From Thermoproteus sp. (GTDB taxonomy: Archaea > Thermoproteota > Thermoprotei > Thermoproteales > Thermoproteaceae): a stretch of 64,000 nucleotides of DNA. The notes below the pieces were generated by a model that did not search any database, was not told where the DNA came from, and saw nothing but the letters and a program-made list of their open reading frames with translations. Positions 51,343-60,436 of this stretch are shown in pieces (position 1 is the stretch's first letter; every line of letters begins with the position of its first letter). A program made the translations under genes and the position numbers. The DNA is taken from positions 1,291,824 to 1,355,823 of the forward strand of contig JAWARJ010000001.1 in NCBI GenBank assembly GCA_038893495.1, given 5' to 3'.

Positions 51343-52449
51343 TCATGTTACACTCCAGAGGGTCTCCCCGCCGACTATAGATGCGACGGGTCTAAACCCC
51401 CTATCGAAAACCGCGATGTCAGCCATACAGCCGGGCCTCAAACATCCTATGCCTCTAGCCCCTATGGAATCGGCGGCGGTCTGCGTCATGGCCGCCAGCG
51501 CTGTTTTCAAGTCTACGCCAATCGAAATTAAATTTCTCAATATCTGGTCCAACGTGGCGGTGCTCCCGGCGAGCGTCCCGTCGCTCAAGATGGCCCTCCC
51601 CCCGCTTACGACAACCTCCATGCCTCCTAGAGAATAAACGCCGTCGCCGAGGCCTGCGGCGGCTATCGAGTCTGTGACTGCCACTGCCCTCCTGGGCCCC
51701 GCCATGGATAGGACCAGCCTCACCACCTCGGGCGAGAGATGGACCAAGTCCGCTATGAACTCAACATATACGTGTTGGGACTCCAGGAGGGCAAAGGCGG
51801 GCCCGGGGTCTCTATGTCTGAACTCCCTCATGGCGTTAAATATATGGGCCGCCCTAGACGCCCCGTAGGCCACCGCCCTCTTCGTCGTGAAATAGTCGGC
51901 GTCGGTGTGGCCCACGCCCGACACTACGCCCGACCTGGCCAGGAGCTTGACCAGCTCCAGCCCGCCCTCCACCTCCGGCGCTAGGGTCATCACCTTCAAG
52001 ACGCCAGAGGCGGCGTAGCGGGTAGCCTCCTCTAGGTCTACGGCCCGCGCAAGGGGCTGGGCCCCCTTCCTCGTTGGATTTATGAAGGGCCCCTCCATAT
52101 GTAACCCCAAGACCCTCGCCCCTCTCCCCACATGGGACTTGACGGCCTCGAGCGCCCTCTCCAAGACCGGCCTCTCGGCCGAGACGGTAGTGGGGAGGAA
52201 GGAAGTTACGCCGTGCCTCAAATAGGCCTTGGCCAGCTCGCCGAGCATATGGGGAGAGCTCGTGAAGTCGATTCCACAACAGCCGTGGGTGTGGGTGTCC
52301 ACAAGCCCGGGCGTCGCTATGTATCCTCTAAAGTCCACGTCGTAGCTACCGCCGTTTGTTATGTCGACGACGCGCCCTCCCACGGCGTCGACCACTACGT
52401 CGTATAGGATCTCGAATGGGGTATACAACACGTCGAACCTAAAGCGCAT
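51343..52449 (-). CDS. nagA: N-acetylglucosamine-6-phosphate deacetylase-like amidohydrolase
   Basis: The 368-aa TIM-barrel enzyme has the HxH metal motif in GLVDTHTHGCCGIDF (H53, H55) and the Glu ligand in LGLHMEGPFINPTRKGA. The two later His ligands are in GVGHTDADYFTTKRA and RAAHIFNAMREF, and the catalytic Asp is in AVAVTDSIAAAGLGDG. All are intact. It probably deacetylates GlcNAc-6-phosphate during amino-sugar turnover. It is transcribed in the same direction as the alpha-mannosidase operon upstream, with an 81-nt gap. Confidence 0.9.
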   Translation of the reverse strand: MRFRFDVLYTPFEILYDVVVDAVGGRVVDITNGGSYDVDFRGYIATPGLVDTHTHGCCGIDFTSSPHMLGELAKAYLRHGVTSFLPTTVSAERPVLERALEAVKSHVGRGARVLGLHMEGPFINPTRKGAQPLARAVDLEEATRYAASGVLKVMTLAPEVEGGLELVKLLARSGVVSGVGHTDADYFTTKRAVAYGASRAAHIFNAMREFRHRDPGPAFALLESQHVYVEFIADLVHLSPEVVRLVLSMAGPRRAVAVTDSIAAAGLGDGVYSLGGMEVVVSGGRAILSDGTLAGSTATLDQILRNLISIGVDLKTALAAMTQTAADSIGARGIGCLRPGCMADIAVFDRGFRPVASIVGGETLWSVT

Positions 52450-52530
52450 GAGGCGCCGCTGCGAGGGAACTCCCGCTCATAGCGGCCCCTCCGGGCCTCT
52501 CGCGGGGCGAGGGCCATATCATATTCACGC

Positions 52531-55413
52531 CTATAATAAAATTTTCATCGTGATTATCTCGTAGTTCCTATAGGAGAACTGCACCCCATCCTCCCTAATC
52601 TCTACGTCCCTCTCGACGCGGCCCAACTCCAATAGGTCGGTCGAGACGGCCCCCGAAGGCCTCCTCCATAGCTTCAAGGCGCCGCGGCCCCTCTTGTTGT
52701 AGGCCTCATAGACCCTAAAGACCAGCCCGCCGCCGTCCTCAGCCCTCTTGACGGCCTCTAGGAGCAAGTTGTCGCCATGTAGCTCGCCGAAGGACTTGGC
52801 GCCGGTCCTCCCCCGTATCACCATGGGCTTATATATGGCCGAATAGGCCTCTCTCGGCACCGAGGCGTCCCTCCAGTCGCCTATATGAGGATAGATGACG
52901 ATGAGCGCCTCGTCCTCCTCCACGTCGGCCAGCGGGTCGGGGAAGATGGGAGTGGCGGCTATGGATATGCCCACCTTGGACCCTCTGACGGTCACGCCGT
53001 GTTTCGAGTCGGAGAAGAAGGCGACGCCGTAGTCCGCCTCCGAGAGGTCGAACCAATGGAGGAACGGCACTTCGAACTTCGCCTCCTCCCAACTGGTGTT
53101 GGCGGTGGTGGGTCTCTCCACATTGCCGAAAGGCACCTCGAAGGTAGCCTTATCGACGTTGAGGTCTAGGTCGAACCAGAGCTTCAAGAGCTTCTCTCGA
53201 TCCCGCAGGGAGGTCCTCACGGTCAGTTCGACCCGCCTACTGCCCGCGTAGAGCCTCACCTCCTCCACCACAGTCGAGTTCAAGAACTTGAAATGGAGTC
53301 TCGCCGAGGCCCTATAGGGCCCGGACTCAACCAACTCGGCCCGTTGGAGGGAGGCCCTAAGCCCCCACTTCTCGAAGCCGGGCTCTACGTCCCAAGCGTC
53401 CCACACCCCTATATTCTCGTGGGCCACGAAGACATTGCCCTCGCCCCTCAAGACCTCGCGCCTCGCCTCCTTGTCGTATATGGACTTCAAGGCGCCCGTC
53501 CTTCCGTCGACGACAACCCTCAACGACGCGTTTTCCAACATGTAGTCGGGACCTAACGCGTACGCATAAGCCCTGTCTTCAATCCGCGCGGGCTTCACCT
53601 CAACGTAGCCAAGCGGGGGGAGCTCCGCCGGAACTATACATCCCCCCTCCACCTTTTGGCATCCCTCCACGTCGGCCGGCACGTACTCCAGCCGCCTCCA
53701 GGGCAGGGAGTTAAATGCGAGGGGCGAGTCGCCGGGACCCGCCAGAGCCGCCGCGGCCCTCTCTGCCTGGGCCCTTGCCTTATTGATCGTCTCTTCGAGC
53801 TCGGCGTAAACGGTCCTATATACGTCGTATATGGCGCTTCCGGGCAGTACGTCGTGGAATTCGTCCTTCAGGAGGACTTTCCACAACGGCTTGGAGTCGA
53901 AGTCGATGCCCGCCAGGGCGCTCCAGAGCTCTGCCTCTTTGAGCCACCTCTCGGCCTCTGCGTGTAGCCGTTTCATCTTGCTGTGCGACGTGTAGACGCC
54001 CCTGTGGGCCTCTAAGTACAGCTCGCCCCTCCATACCGCCTTGGGCTTGGGCTCGTAGGGGCCGGCCAGCGACACCGAGGGGAGTATCGGCATCTCGTCG
54101 ACGGCCTCGGCCCTATATAACATCTCCTCGGTGGGGCCGCCTCCTCCATCGCCCCAGCCGAAGGAGTAGAGCACCGGCCCCTCGCCGCTCCACGAACGCG
54201 ACTGCTCCAATACGGATCGCGCCGTGAAGTCGCCGTTGTAGCCCCCCTTGCCAAAGCCGAAGGCGACGGCGGGGATCGCCGTCCCGTCTAGGGCGACCCA
54301 GAGGAACTCGTTGTGGGGGAACCTGTTGGTGTCGTTCCAAGCGGTCTTGTGGGTCGCGAACCACCTAAACCCCGCAAGCCTCGCTATCTGGGGTAGCTGG
54401 GCCGAAAAGCCGAAGCTGTCGGGCAACCAGAGCACCTCAGCGGTCCTTCCGAACCTCTCGAGGAAGTACCTCTGCGAGTACAACATCTGCCTCGCGAGGG
54501 ACTCCCCAGAGACCAAATTGGTGTCGGGCTCCACATATCCCCCAGCCAGCACCCAAAGGCCCTCCTCCACGGCCCTCTTTATTGCGTCCATGAGCCCCGC
54601 CTCCTCGGCCCATTCGTAATAGAGCGAACTGCTCTGTATGTACCTAAACTTCCTGCGGGACATAAGGGTCAAGACCGTTGAGAAAGTCCTCTCTACCTTC
54701 CTTTTAGTCTCGTCGAAATTCCACAGCCAAGCCGCGTCTATATGGGCGTGGCCGAACGCCGCCAGGACGCCCATCTTGCCGTAGCGCCTTCTCAACTCCG
54801 CGAGCCCATCCCGCAACTTGGCGAGGGCCACCTCGAAGTCGGGCCTGGCCTCCCTGTACCCCGCCTCCTCGCCGACCCCCTGGGGCATATATTCGAGGTA
54901 CTGGGAGTAGCGCCTATCGAACATGACGGCCAGCTCAATCTGGCCTATGGATACGCCTAGGAACAAACCCCTGAGGGCCGAGTCGAGGAGAGCCAGCAGG
55001 TCCTCCGCCGCGGGGTGTCCAGGCCCCAGCGCCTCGGCCAGCTCTAGAGCCGTAGTCGCATAAGCCCACAGCCTGAACCCCGCTTCGTCCCTCTCGGCGT
55101 ATATGGGGACGCCGGGACTGACGGCGACCCTCTGGCCAAAATCGGCGTGGGGGCTCAAGCGGAGTTCCACTCTATGTTTCCCGGGAGGCAGAGGCACGTA
55201 GATGTGGGCTGAGTCGAGCTCGAAGTAGGGCCTCCCGTCGAGGAGCACCAGGGCGGAGCCCCTCCTGTCCTTGAAAAAGAGGCAAGCGCCCTCGCCGGCC
55301 TCCACGTCGAGGCCGCCGTCTCTCCACTCAAGCCTTTTTATGTTCCTAAAGGAGGAGGCCAAGACGAAAAAGACGCGTCTTCTGAGCGGCTCCAGCCGCG
55401 CCTCCCAGCTCAT
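52531..55413 (-). CDS. Alpha-mannosidase, glycoside hydrolase family 38
   Basis: This retaining glycosidase is 960 aa. GHAHIDAAWLWNFDETKRK near residue 220 gives the zinc ligands H-x-D. WLPDSFGFSAQLPQIARLAG holds the nucleophile Asp (the residue after P), and KDEFHDVLPGS carries another zinc His. The beta-sandwich C-terminal half follows (LRVVVDGRTGALKSIYDKEA, VEEVRLYAGSRRVELTVRT). It begins at an ATG overlapping the end of the dehydrogenase gene by 4 nt. It has no signal peptide, so it acts inside the cell, probably on mannose-containing glycans or mannosyl solutes. Confidence 0.93.
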   Translation of the reverse strand: MSWEARLEPLRRRVFFVLASSFRNIKRLEWRDGGLDVEAGEGACLFFKDRRGSALVLLDGRPYFELDSAHIYVPLPPGKHRVELRLSPHADFGQRVAVSPGVPIYAERDEAGFRLWAYATTALELAEALGPGHPAAEDLLALLDSALRGLFLGVSIGQIELAVMFDRRYSQYLEYMPQGVGEEAGYREARPDFEVALAKLRDGLAELRRRYGKMGVLAAFGHAHIDAAWLWNFDETKRKVERTFSTVLTLMSRRKFRYIQSSSLYYEWAEEAGLMDAIKRAVEEGLWVLAGGYVEPDTNLVSGESLARQMLYSQRYFLERFGRTAEVLWLPDSFGFSAQLPQIARLAGFRWFATHKTAWNDTNRFPHNEFLWVALDGTAIPAVAFGFGKGGYNGDFTARSVLEQSRSWSGEGPVLYSFGWGDGGGGPTEEMLYRAEAVDEMPILPSVSLAGPYEPKPKAVWRGELYLEAHRGVYTSHSKMKRLHAEAERWLKEAELWSALAGIDFDSKPLWKVLLKDEFHDVLPGSAIYDVYRTVYAELEETINKARAQAERAAAALAGPGDSPLAFNSLPWRRLEYVPADVEGCQKVEGGCIVPAELPPLGYVEVKPARIEDRAYAYALGPDYMLENASLRVVVDGRTGALKSIYDKEARREVLRGEGNVFVAHENIGVWDAWDVEPGFEKWGLRASLQRAELVESGPYRASARLHFKFLNSTVVEEVRLYAGSRRVELTVRTSLRDREKLLKLWFDLDLNVDKATFEVPFGNVERPTTANTSWEEAKFEVPFLHWFDLSEADYGVAFFSDSKHGVTVRGSKVGISIAATPIFPDPLADVEEDEALIVIYPHIGDWRDASVPREAYSAIYKPMVIRGRTGAKSFGELHGDNLLLEAVKRAEDGGGLVFRVYEAYNKRGRGALKLWRRPSGAVSTDLLELGRVERDVEIREDGVQFSYRNYEIITMKILL

Positions 55414-56264
55414 CTTTTGAATAGCTCCAAGACGGCCGCAAAGTCTTGTTCCGAAAGGCCGAGGCTCTCAGCCAGCCTGTAGAGCTGTAGCGATATGGCG
55501 GAAAGCGGAACCGCGGCCTTCAGCTTCCTCGCCTCCTGCTGTACCAGCTCCAAGTCCTTCCTCATGTGTTTCATGGCGAACTGGACCGAATAGTCACCTG
55601 AGGCCATTTTTGGCGCTTTCAATTCGCTCGTGGGCGAACGGGCGGAGCTATATTTAGTCAGGAGCTCCGTGAGGAACTGGGGGCTCAACCCCGCCTTCAA
55701 GCCGAAATTGAAGGCCTCGGCCATAGCCGCAACGTAGGCCCCTATGAGCAGATTGTTGACGAGCTTGGCGTATAGGCCGTATCCGTTAGGCCCCACGTAG
55801 ACCACGGCGCTGGCGGTATGTCTTAACACCTCCTCGACCGCTCCGTACTTCTCCTTAGGCCCTCCCACTAACACCACTATTTGCCTCCTCTCGACGGCCA
55901 CCGACGTGCCTATAATGGGCGCGTCGAACATGACGCCTCCATGTTGTGCAACGCGCGCCGCGAGCTCCTGCGAAGTCGTCGGCGATATGGTGGACATGTC
56001 CACTAGCATCCTGCCCGAGATGTCAGGCAGTAGAGACGACACGGTCTGCGCCACGGCATCGTCGTCGGAGAGCACAGTTATGATCATATCGACTTTCCTG
56101 GCTAGTTCAGCCGGCGTAGAGGCGACCTCCACGCCGTATTTCCTAGAGAACTCCAGGGCCTTCTCCCTAGTCCTGTTATATACGGCCGACAACAGCCCGT
56201 CGGCCTTGAGGTTAGCGGCTATACGCCAGCCCATCACGCCGAGCCCTATAAGGCCCACGCGCAT
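55410..56264 (-). CDS. 3-hydroxyisobutyrate dehydrogenase-family NAD(P) oxidoreductase
   Basis: The 284-aa protein starts MRVGLIGLGVMGWRIAANL with the GxGxxG dinucleotide fold. It has MLVDMSTISPTTSQELA, the substrate segment FDAPIIGTSVAVERRQ, and the catalytic lysine in GLYAKLVNNLLIGAYVAAMA. The usual GGxxGA is GTSVAV-like here, so the substrate may differ from hydroxyisobutyrate; a tartronate semialdehyde or glyoxylate reductase role is possible. ATG at 56264 fits a TATA stretch (minus strand TTTTTTAATT, about 56282-56291). It is the first gene of an operon with the alpha-mannosidase. Confidence 0.86.
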   Translation of the reverse strand: MRVGLIGLGVMGWRIAANLKADGLLSAVYNRTREKALEFSRKYGVEVASTPAELARKVDMIITVLSDDDAVAQTVSSLLPDISGRMLVDMSTISPTTSQELAARVAQHGGVMFDAPIIGTSVAVERRQIVVLVGGPKEKYGAVEEVLRHTASAVVYVGPNGYGLYAKLVNNLLIGAYVAAMAEAFNFGLKAGLSPQFLTELLTKYSSARSPTSELKAPKMASGDYSVQFAMKHMRKDLELVQQEARKLKAAVPLSAISLQLYRLAESLGLSEQDFAAVLELFKR

Positions 56265-56425
56265 GGAGGGGGCCCGGTTGAGAATTAAAAAACTTCCCCC
56301 TTCGGCATCGCCCAGGCGCGTCTCGACTCGGCGGGGAGCTGTGTGCAAGTCCGTAGAGCTCGTTGTTAAACATCGCAGCGATATTCGTCAACTCAAGTTT
56401 TTTATTGGACGACGTTATGGAGTCC

Positions 56426-57136
56426 GTGATTAAAGCAGCCCTTTTCGACTTCGACGGCACATTGGTTGACGATGTGGAGGCTAAGAAGAGGGCTCGATTT
56501 GCCGTCGCTAAGTTCTTGACGGAGCGCTATGGGGTTAGGCTCCACAAGGCCGCCGACTTGATAGCCCAAATAGACGAGGAGTTCGACGTCATGCACGAAT
56601 ATAGGAGGGACGCCAGGTGGAGGGAGCTCTTCAAGAGGCTCGGCTTTATATACGACGAGGAGATAGGGGCCACTTTGACTGATATATACTTCTCTGAATA
56701 TATAGCCGCCGCGAGGCCCTACAAGGACGCGTTGGTCCTCCTCCACTTCTTGAGGGGGAGGGTCAGGCTCGGCATAATAACTGACACCGACGGGGTGCCC
56801 GGCCTCAAGAGGGAACGGCTGAAGAGGAGCGGGCTGCCGTTGGAGCTGTTCGACCTGGTCGTAGTGGCCGGCGAGGATACAGGCTACACGAAGCCCAACG
56901 CGGCTCCCTTCAGCTTCGCCCTGGCGAAGTTGGGGCTGGGGCCGTGGCAGGCGGTCTACGTAGGCGATAAGGCCCATGCGGACGTGCCGGGGGCTAAGGA
57001 GGCCGGTATGTACACCGTAATTGTGGCTAGAGGCAGGAAGGTAGAGTTCAGGACGCCCGAGGAGAAGCCCGACGTGGTCTTGGGCTCTCTGGCCCAGCTC
57101 CAATTTGCGATCAGGTGGCCCGAGAGGAGGCTATAG
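56426..57136 (+). CDS. HAD-family hydrolase
   Basis: The 236-aa enzyme has IKAALFDFDGTLVDDVEAKK (nucleophile and acid Asp), a helical cap (C1 type), LGIITDTDGVPGLKRERLKR for motif II, the lysine in EDTGYTKPNAAPFSFAL and AVYVGDKAHADVPGAKEAGM for motif IV. I prefer GTG at 56426: the TATA element TTTTTTATT (56398-56405) is 24 nt upstream, while the ATG at 56417 is only 15 nt away. It resembles phosphoglycolate phosphatase and related enzymes; the substrate is not known. Confidence 0.85.
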   Translation: MIKAALFDFDGTLVDDVEAKKRARFAVAKFLTERYGVRLHKAADLIAQIDEEFDVMHEYRRDARWRELFKRLGFIYDEEIGATLTDIYFSEYIAAARPYKDALVLLHFLRGRVRLGIITDTDGVPGLKRERLKRSGLPLELFDLVVVAGEDTGYTKPNAAPFSFALAKLGLGPWQAVYVGDKAHADVPGAKEAGMYTVIVARGRKVEFRTPEEKPDVVLGSLAQLQFAIRWPERRL

Positions 57137-57955
57137 GTATCTCCTCAAGTCGTCGGCCCTCCTCCTGGCCGCGCTCCACTCCTCGTCGGCGGTCCTACAG
57201 ACGACGCCAAGCTCGACGCACCTCGCCTTTATCTCCCTCGCCTTCTCGGCCCACCAGCTCCTATCGACGCGCGGCTTGAGCCCTAGGGCCGACAACATGG
57301 AGTCCGCCCCCGGCCTCGGCCGATATCTATCGATAGTCACCTCGCTTTTCGTCTTCTTGGCTACCTCCAATATGGGCGCGTAGTCCTCCTCGCCGTCGTT
57401 GACGCCTTGGAGCAACGGGCCTAGAAAGACCCAAGTCTTGACGCCGAGCTCCGACAGCATATGTAGGGCATATGCCCTAGCCCTAGGAGGAGGGGCCTTT
57501 GGCTCTAGAAGGCGGGCAGTCTCCTCCCTATATGTAGTTATGGTAATCCCCACGTCCACCCTGTCCCTATATACGAAAAGGAGGTCCATGTCCTTCAGCA
57601 CGTAGGTCGATTTGGTCTGTATTGAGGCCCTAAAGCCTGCCTGTAGCAACACCTCCAGTGACCTCCTAGTCAGTCTGTATTTAGCCTCGATCGGCTGGTA
57701 CGGATCTGTTATAGTCGAGATCCCCACTACGCCCGGCTTGTAGGTCCTCACCTCTCTCGCCAAGACCTCGGGGAGGTTTATCTTGACGTAAATCACCTCG
57801 CCCCAATGTTCGCCGGGCTCACCTCTAGTGAAGTCCTTCGCGTAGCAGTAACGACAGGCGTGTTGGCAACCGAGATATGGATTCAACGCGTAGTCGTATT
57901 CGGGCAGGCCCGACTTGGCGAGCCCCCTGCTGGTCTTTATCTCGATGACCTTCAC
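57131..57955 (-). CDS. Radical SAM protein, SPL-like
   Basis: The 274-aa protein has the cluster motif GCQHACRYCYAKDFTRG (C-x3-C-x2-C), the strand VVGISTITDPYQPIEAKYRL and then QTKSTYVLKDMDLLF, as in spore-photoproduct-lyase-like and Rv2578c-like radical SAM proteins. This group is common in archaea and its reaction is unknown. The ATG overlaps the KaiC-like gene by 4 nt, so the two are co-translated. Its end overlaps the convergent HAD gene by 6 nt. Confidence 0.88.
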   Translation of the reverse strand: MKVIEIKTSRGLAKSGLPEYDYALNPYLGCQHACRYCYAKDFTRGEPGEHWGEVIYVKINLPEVLAREVRTYKPGVVGISTITDPYQPIEAKYRLTRRSLEVLLQAGFRASIQTKSTYVLKDMDLLFVYRDRVDVGITITTYREETARLLEPKAPPPRARAYALHMLSELGVKTWVFLGPLLQGVNDGEEDYAPILEVAKKTKSEVTIDRYRPRPGADSMLSALGLKPRVDRSWWAEKAREIKARCVELGVVCRTADEEWSAARRRADDLRRYL

Positions 57956-59103
57956 ATCTCTATTTTACATCTGTTCAAAGTTCCCTCGAATCCGCTGGTC
58001 TTGAGGGCGCTGGCGTAGAGGGAGCCGCCCTCCTCTGTGATCATAACGGCGTTGTCGGAAAAGGCAAGGAGTCCCCGTTCTTCGATGGCCGAAGCGATTA
58101 GGGGGATCCCGGCCTCCCTCAACATCTTGGTGTTCCTATAGTATATCTCCAACGCTATGTCGCGGCCCAACAGGGCGAACTCTATGTCGAGCCAGTCTGT
58201 CATCAGAACGTCCGGCCCCACCTCCTCTAGGGCTTTATACAGGCCGTAGGTCAGCCACCAGTACCGCTCCGGCCTGACCTCGACCCTCCTGGCCACCACC
58301 TTGCCGCCGAACTTTTCCACATAGGCCTGGAACTTAATGGGGTCTACGCTCCTCGCGGCGAAGAGTACCTTGAGGCCTTGGCTCGACATGTCGGCGGCTG
58401 TCTTGGCTAGGAATTTCAGATAGAGGTTTGTGGAGGGCGCTATGAAGAGGTTGGCCGACCCGGCGTCAAGGCCCCCTATGAGCTTGTCGATACAAGTGCC
58501 GGTGCGTATAGTCTTGGGGCTACGGGTTTTAGAGGGCCTTATTTCGTCCAACAACACTATGCCGACGCCCTCAATTATCTCGAAGGCCTTGACGAAGCCG
58601 GCGGGTCTGCCTCTCTGTTTCTCGAAGTCCATATACCTCACAGCGACGCCCCTCTCGGACACCTTCCGGACTAGATGGATTATATTGTCGGCTATATAGT
58701 TCAGAGGGGCAACTCCCTCCTCCTCGGCCACTAGGACTATGTCGACCCCTGTGGGCCTGAGCGCCCTATATACCACGTTGGTCAAATGGCTCCTCACGTC
58801 GAGCCCCTGTAGTTGGGTTATGGAGTCTATCACCAGCATGGACGGCGCCTCCTCCGTCGTCATGGCCACTATGTAGTTAAATACACTCTCGGAGTCTGCC
58901 AGAACGGCGTCCCATACGTTGACGCCGCTTAGATTATACCCCAAAGCCGCGGCGTTCTTCAACAACGTCTCCTTGTCCTCGTAGAAAGAGACCCAAAACA
59001 CTTTCTCGCCCCTTTTCAGCCTCTCGGAGGCTAGAGACATGGCGAGCGTCGTTTTGCCGGTGCCAGGCTTGCCGTAAATAAGAGTGACGCCCTTCAACTC
59101 CAC
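57952..59103 (-). CDS. KaiC/RadA-like RecA-superfamily ATPase
   Basis: The first half of the 383-aa protein is a RecA-type ATPase: VTLIYGKPGTGKTTLAMSLA (Walker A at 11-19), EAPSMLVIDSITQLQGL (Walker B), and VDIVLVAEEEGVAPLNYI. The second half (about 200-383) appears to be a related domain lacking a good P-loop (LIGGLDAGSANLFIAPSTNL), so it may be a degenerate second KaiC domain. The start is GTG at 59103, with an AT stretch about 20 nt upstream. It is operonic with the radical SAM gene. Role unknown; signalling or DNA-linked work are options. Confidence 0.84.
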   Translation of the reverse strand: MELKGVTLIYGKPGTGKTTLAMSLASERLKRGEKVFWVSFYEDKETLLKNAAALGYNLSGVNVWDAVLADSESVFNYIVAMTTEEAPSMLVIDSITQLQGLDVRSHLTNVVYRALRPTGVDIVLVAEEEGVAPLNYIADNIIHLVRKVSERGVAVRYMDFEKQRGRPAGFVKAFEIIEGVGIVLLDEIRPSKTRSPKTIRTGTCIDKLIGGLDAGSANLFIAPSTNLYLKFLAKTAADMSSQGLKVLFAARSVDPIKFQAYVEKFGGKVVARRVEVRPERYWWLTYGLYKALEEVGPDVLMTDWLDIEFALLGRDIALEIYYRNTKMLREAGIPLIASAIEERGLLAFSDNAVMITEEGGSLYASALKTSGFEGTLNRCKIEM

Positions 59104-59143
59104 ATTATCTGCGTAATCGTCGATTAATAATATTTACTGGCGG

Positions 59144-60358
59144 CTAGAGGCTGGACTTAAGTAGCTTCAACACATGGGACTTGGAGTACCAAAGGTCCAG
59201 CGGCAACTTCAAGTGGCTGGCCATATAGGCGAGAGCCTCTGAGAGCTCGTTGAACTTCTCGGGGCGACCTCTGAAGAGGGCCCTCACGTTTTCCCTAACG
59301 AACCATACCCCCACGGGCAGGTCGAAGCCGGGATATATCTCGCGCCAGAGGACTACTGCCGCCTGTCTCCTCATGGCAGCTAGGGCCTCGGCGGCCGCTA
59401 GCCTCGCCGCGTAATAACAACCGCCTATCGACGGGTAGTCCGACCTGCCCCGAGGGCCCTCCCAGTCCACCTCGACCTCTGGCCTCTGGCCGAAGAGGTT
59501 CCAAGTGGTGTTGGGCCACCAAGCCTCGCCCCACTCGTACATAAAGCCTCTAGGCGCCAGAAGGCCCACGAAGGTGTTACCTCTCACCTTCCTGACGTAG
59601 ACGAGATAGCGGTCGACGGGAGGCATGCGCTTCACTTCCTCCAACAGGCGGTCCGATACGTGTTTGTCTACGGCCGTTATGCTCCACCTGGTGGGGACCA
59701 GCCGCCTCTTAGCGCGGACGCCCAAGGTCCCCACGCTTAGAAGCCTGGCGATTCTGTGTACGTCTATGCCGGACCTATATAGGTCCCAGAGGGCCTCGCC
59801 GGCCGGGTAGTCCCAGTCCGAATAAGCCTTCTCCACCACCTTCTCGGGCGGAGGCAGAGAGCCGAGCCTCAACGAGCGTAGCGGCGACGCAGGGCCGAAG
59901 GGAGGGACATGTTCGTCCAGGACGGGCTCGGGCCTCAAGGGCCTTTTGAGCTCCAGCTCGACCTCAGCCGGCCTCGGCGATAACGCCATGATCTGTACGT
60001 CCTCCAACAGCCCCCTCGGCCTCCCCGCCGAGTCCACATCGGTCTCGAAGGACCCCCTGGCGAGAATCAGCCTAGATGCGAGGAACTCCTCAAGGTCCAT
60101 TTCGAGCCAGGCCCTGGGGTCCTCCAGCCGAGACGTATCGCCCTCTATTGGCGGGACTGAAGGGTAGACCCTCACTTTAGGCCAGCCGAAACGCCCCACG
60201 AAGACGCTAGGCGGGGAGGAGCCCGAAATAGAGGTCCTCCCGGCCACCGCGTCCGAATACGTCTTGACCTTAACCTTCACCATGACGGGGCAGTAGGAGA
60301 GGCCGCAGAGCATCTTGGCCCCCCTACAGCGGATGCACAAAGCCGGATTTATCTTCAC
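59144..60358 (-). CDS. nre: Nre family DNA repair protein
   Basis: Archaeal Nre proteins help repair DNA damage and, in some species, bind PCNA. The 404-aa protein starts MKINPALCIRCRGAKMLCGL and continues SYCPVM, the N-terminal Nre zinc motif with four cysteines. Later conserved parts include SSPPSVFVGRFGWPKVRVYP and DYPAGEALWDLYRSGIDVHR, and SIGGCYYAARLAAAEALA. I chose GTG at 60358, because TATA-like TTTATATTTA on the minus strand (about 60379-60388) lies 25 nt upstream; the longer frame to 60436 crosses that promoter. No clear PCNA-binding motif is seen at the end (KSHVLKLLKSSL). Confidence 0.87.
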   Translation of the reverse strand: MKINPALCIRCRGAKMLCGLSYCPVMVKVKVKTYSDAVAGRTSISGSSPPSVFVGRFGWPKVRVYPSVPPIEGDTSRLEDPRAWLEMDLEEFLASRLILARGSFETDVDSAGRPRGLLEDVQIMALSPRPAEVELELKRPLRPEPVLDEHVPPFGPASPLRSLRLGSLPPPEKVVEKAYSDWDYPAGEALWDLYRSGIDVHRIARLLSVGTLGVRAKRRLVPTRWSITAVDKHVSDRLLEEVKRMPPVDRYLVYVRKVRGNTFVGLLAPRGFMYEWGEAWWPNTTWNLFGQRPEVEVDWEGPRGRSDYPSIGGCYYAARLAAAEALAAMRRQAAVVLWREIYPGFDLPVGVWFVRENVRALFRGRPEKFNELSEALAYMASHLKLPLDLWYSKSHVLKLLKSSL

Positions 60359-60436
60359 GAGGTGTTCCGCGTGGAGTAAATATAAACATAGCGTAGAGCC
60401 GACGGAAATGTTATATAGGCCCTCGGTGCTCTCCAT

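Noticed and set aside
52531-55413. Plus-strand frames of 70-123 aa within the GH38 gene.
   Set aside because: All are antisense shadows of an intact 960-aa gene with clear active-site motifs.
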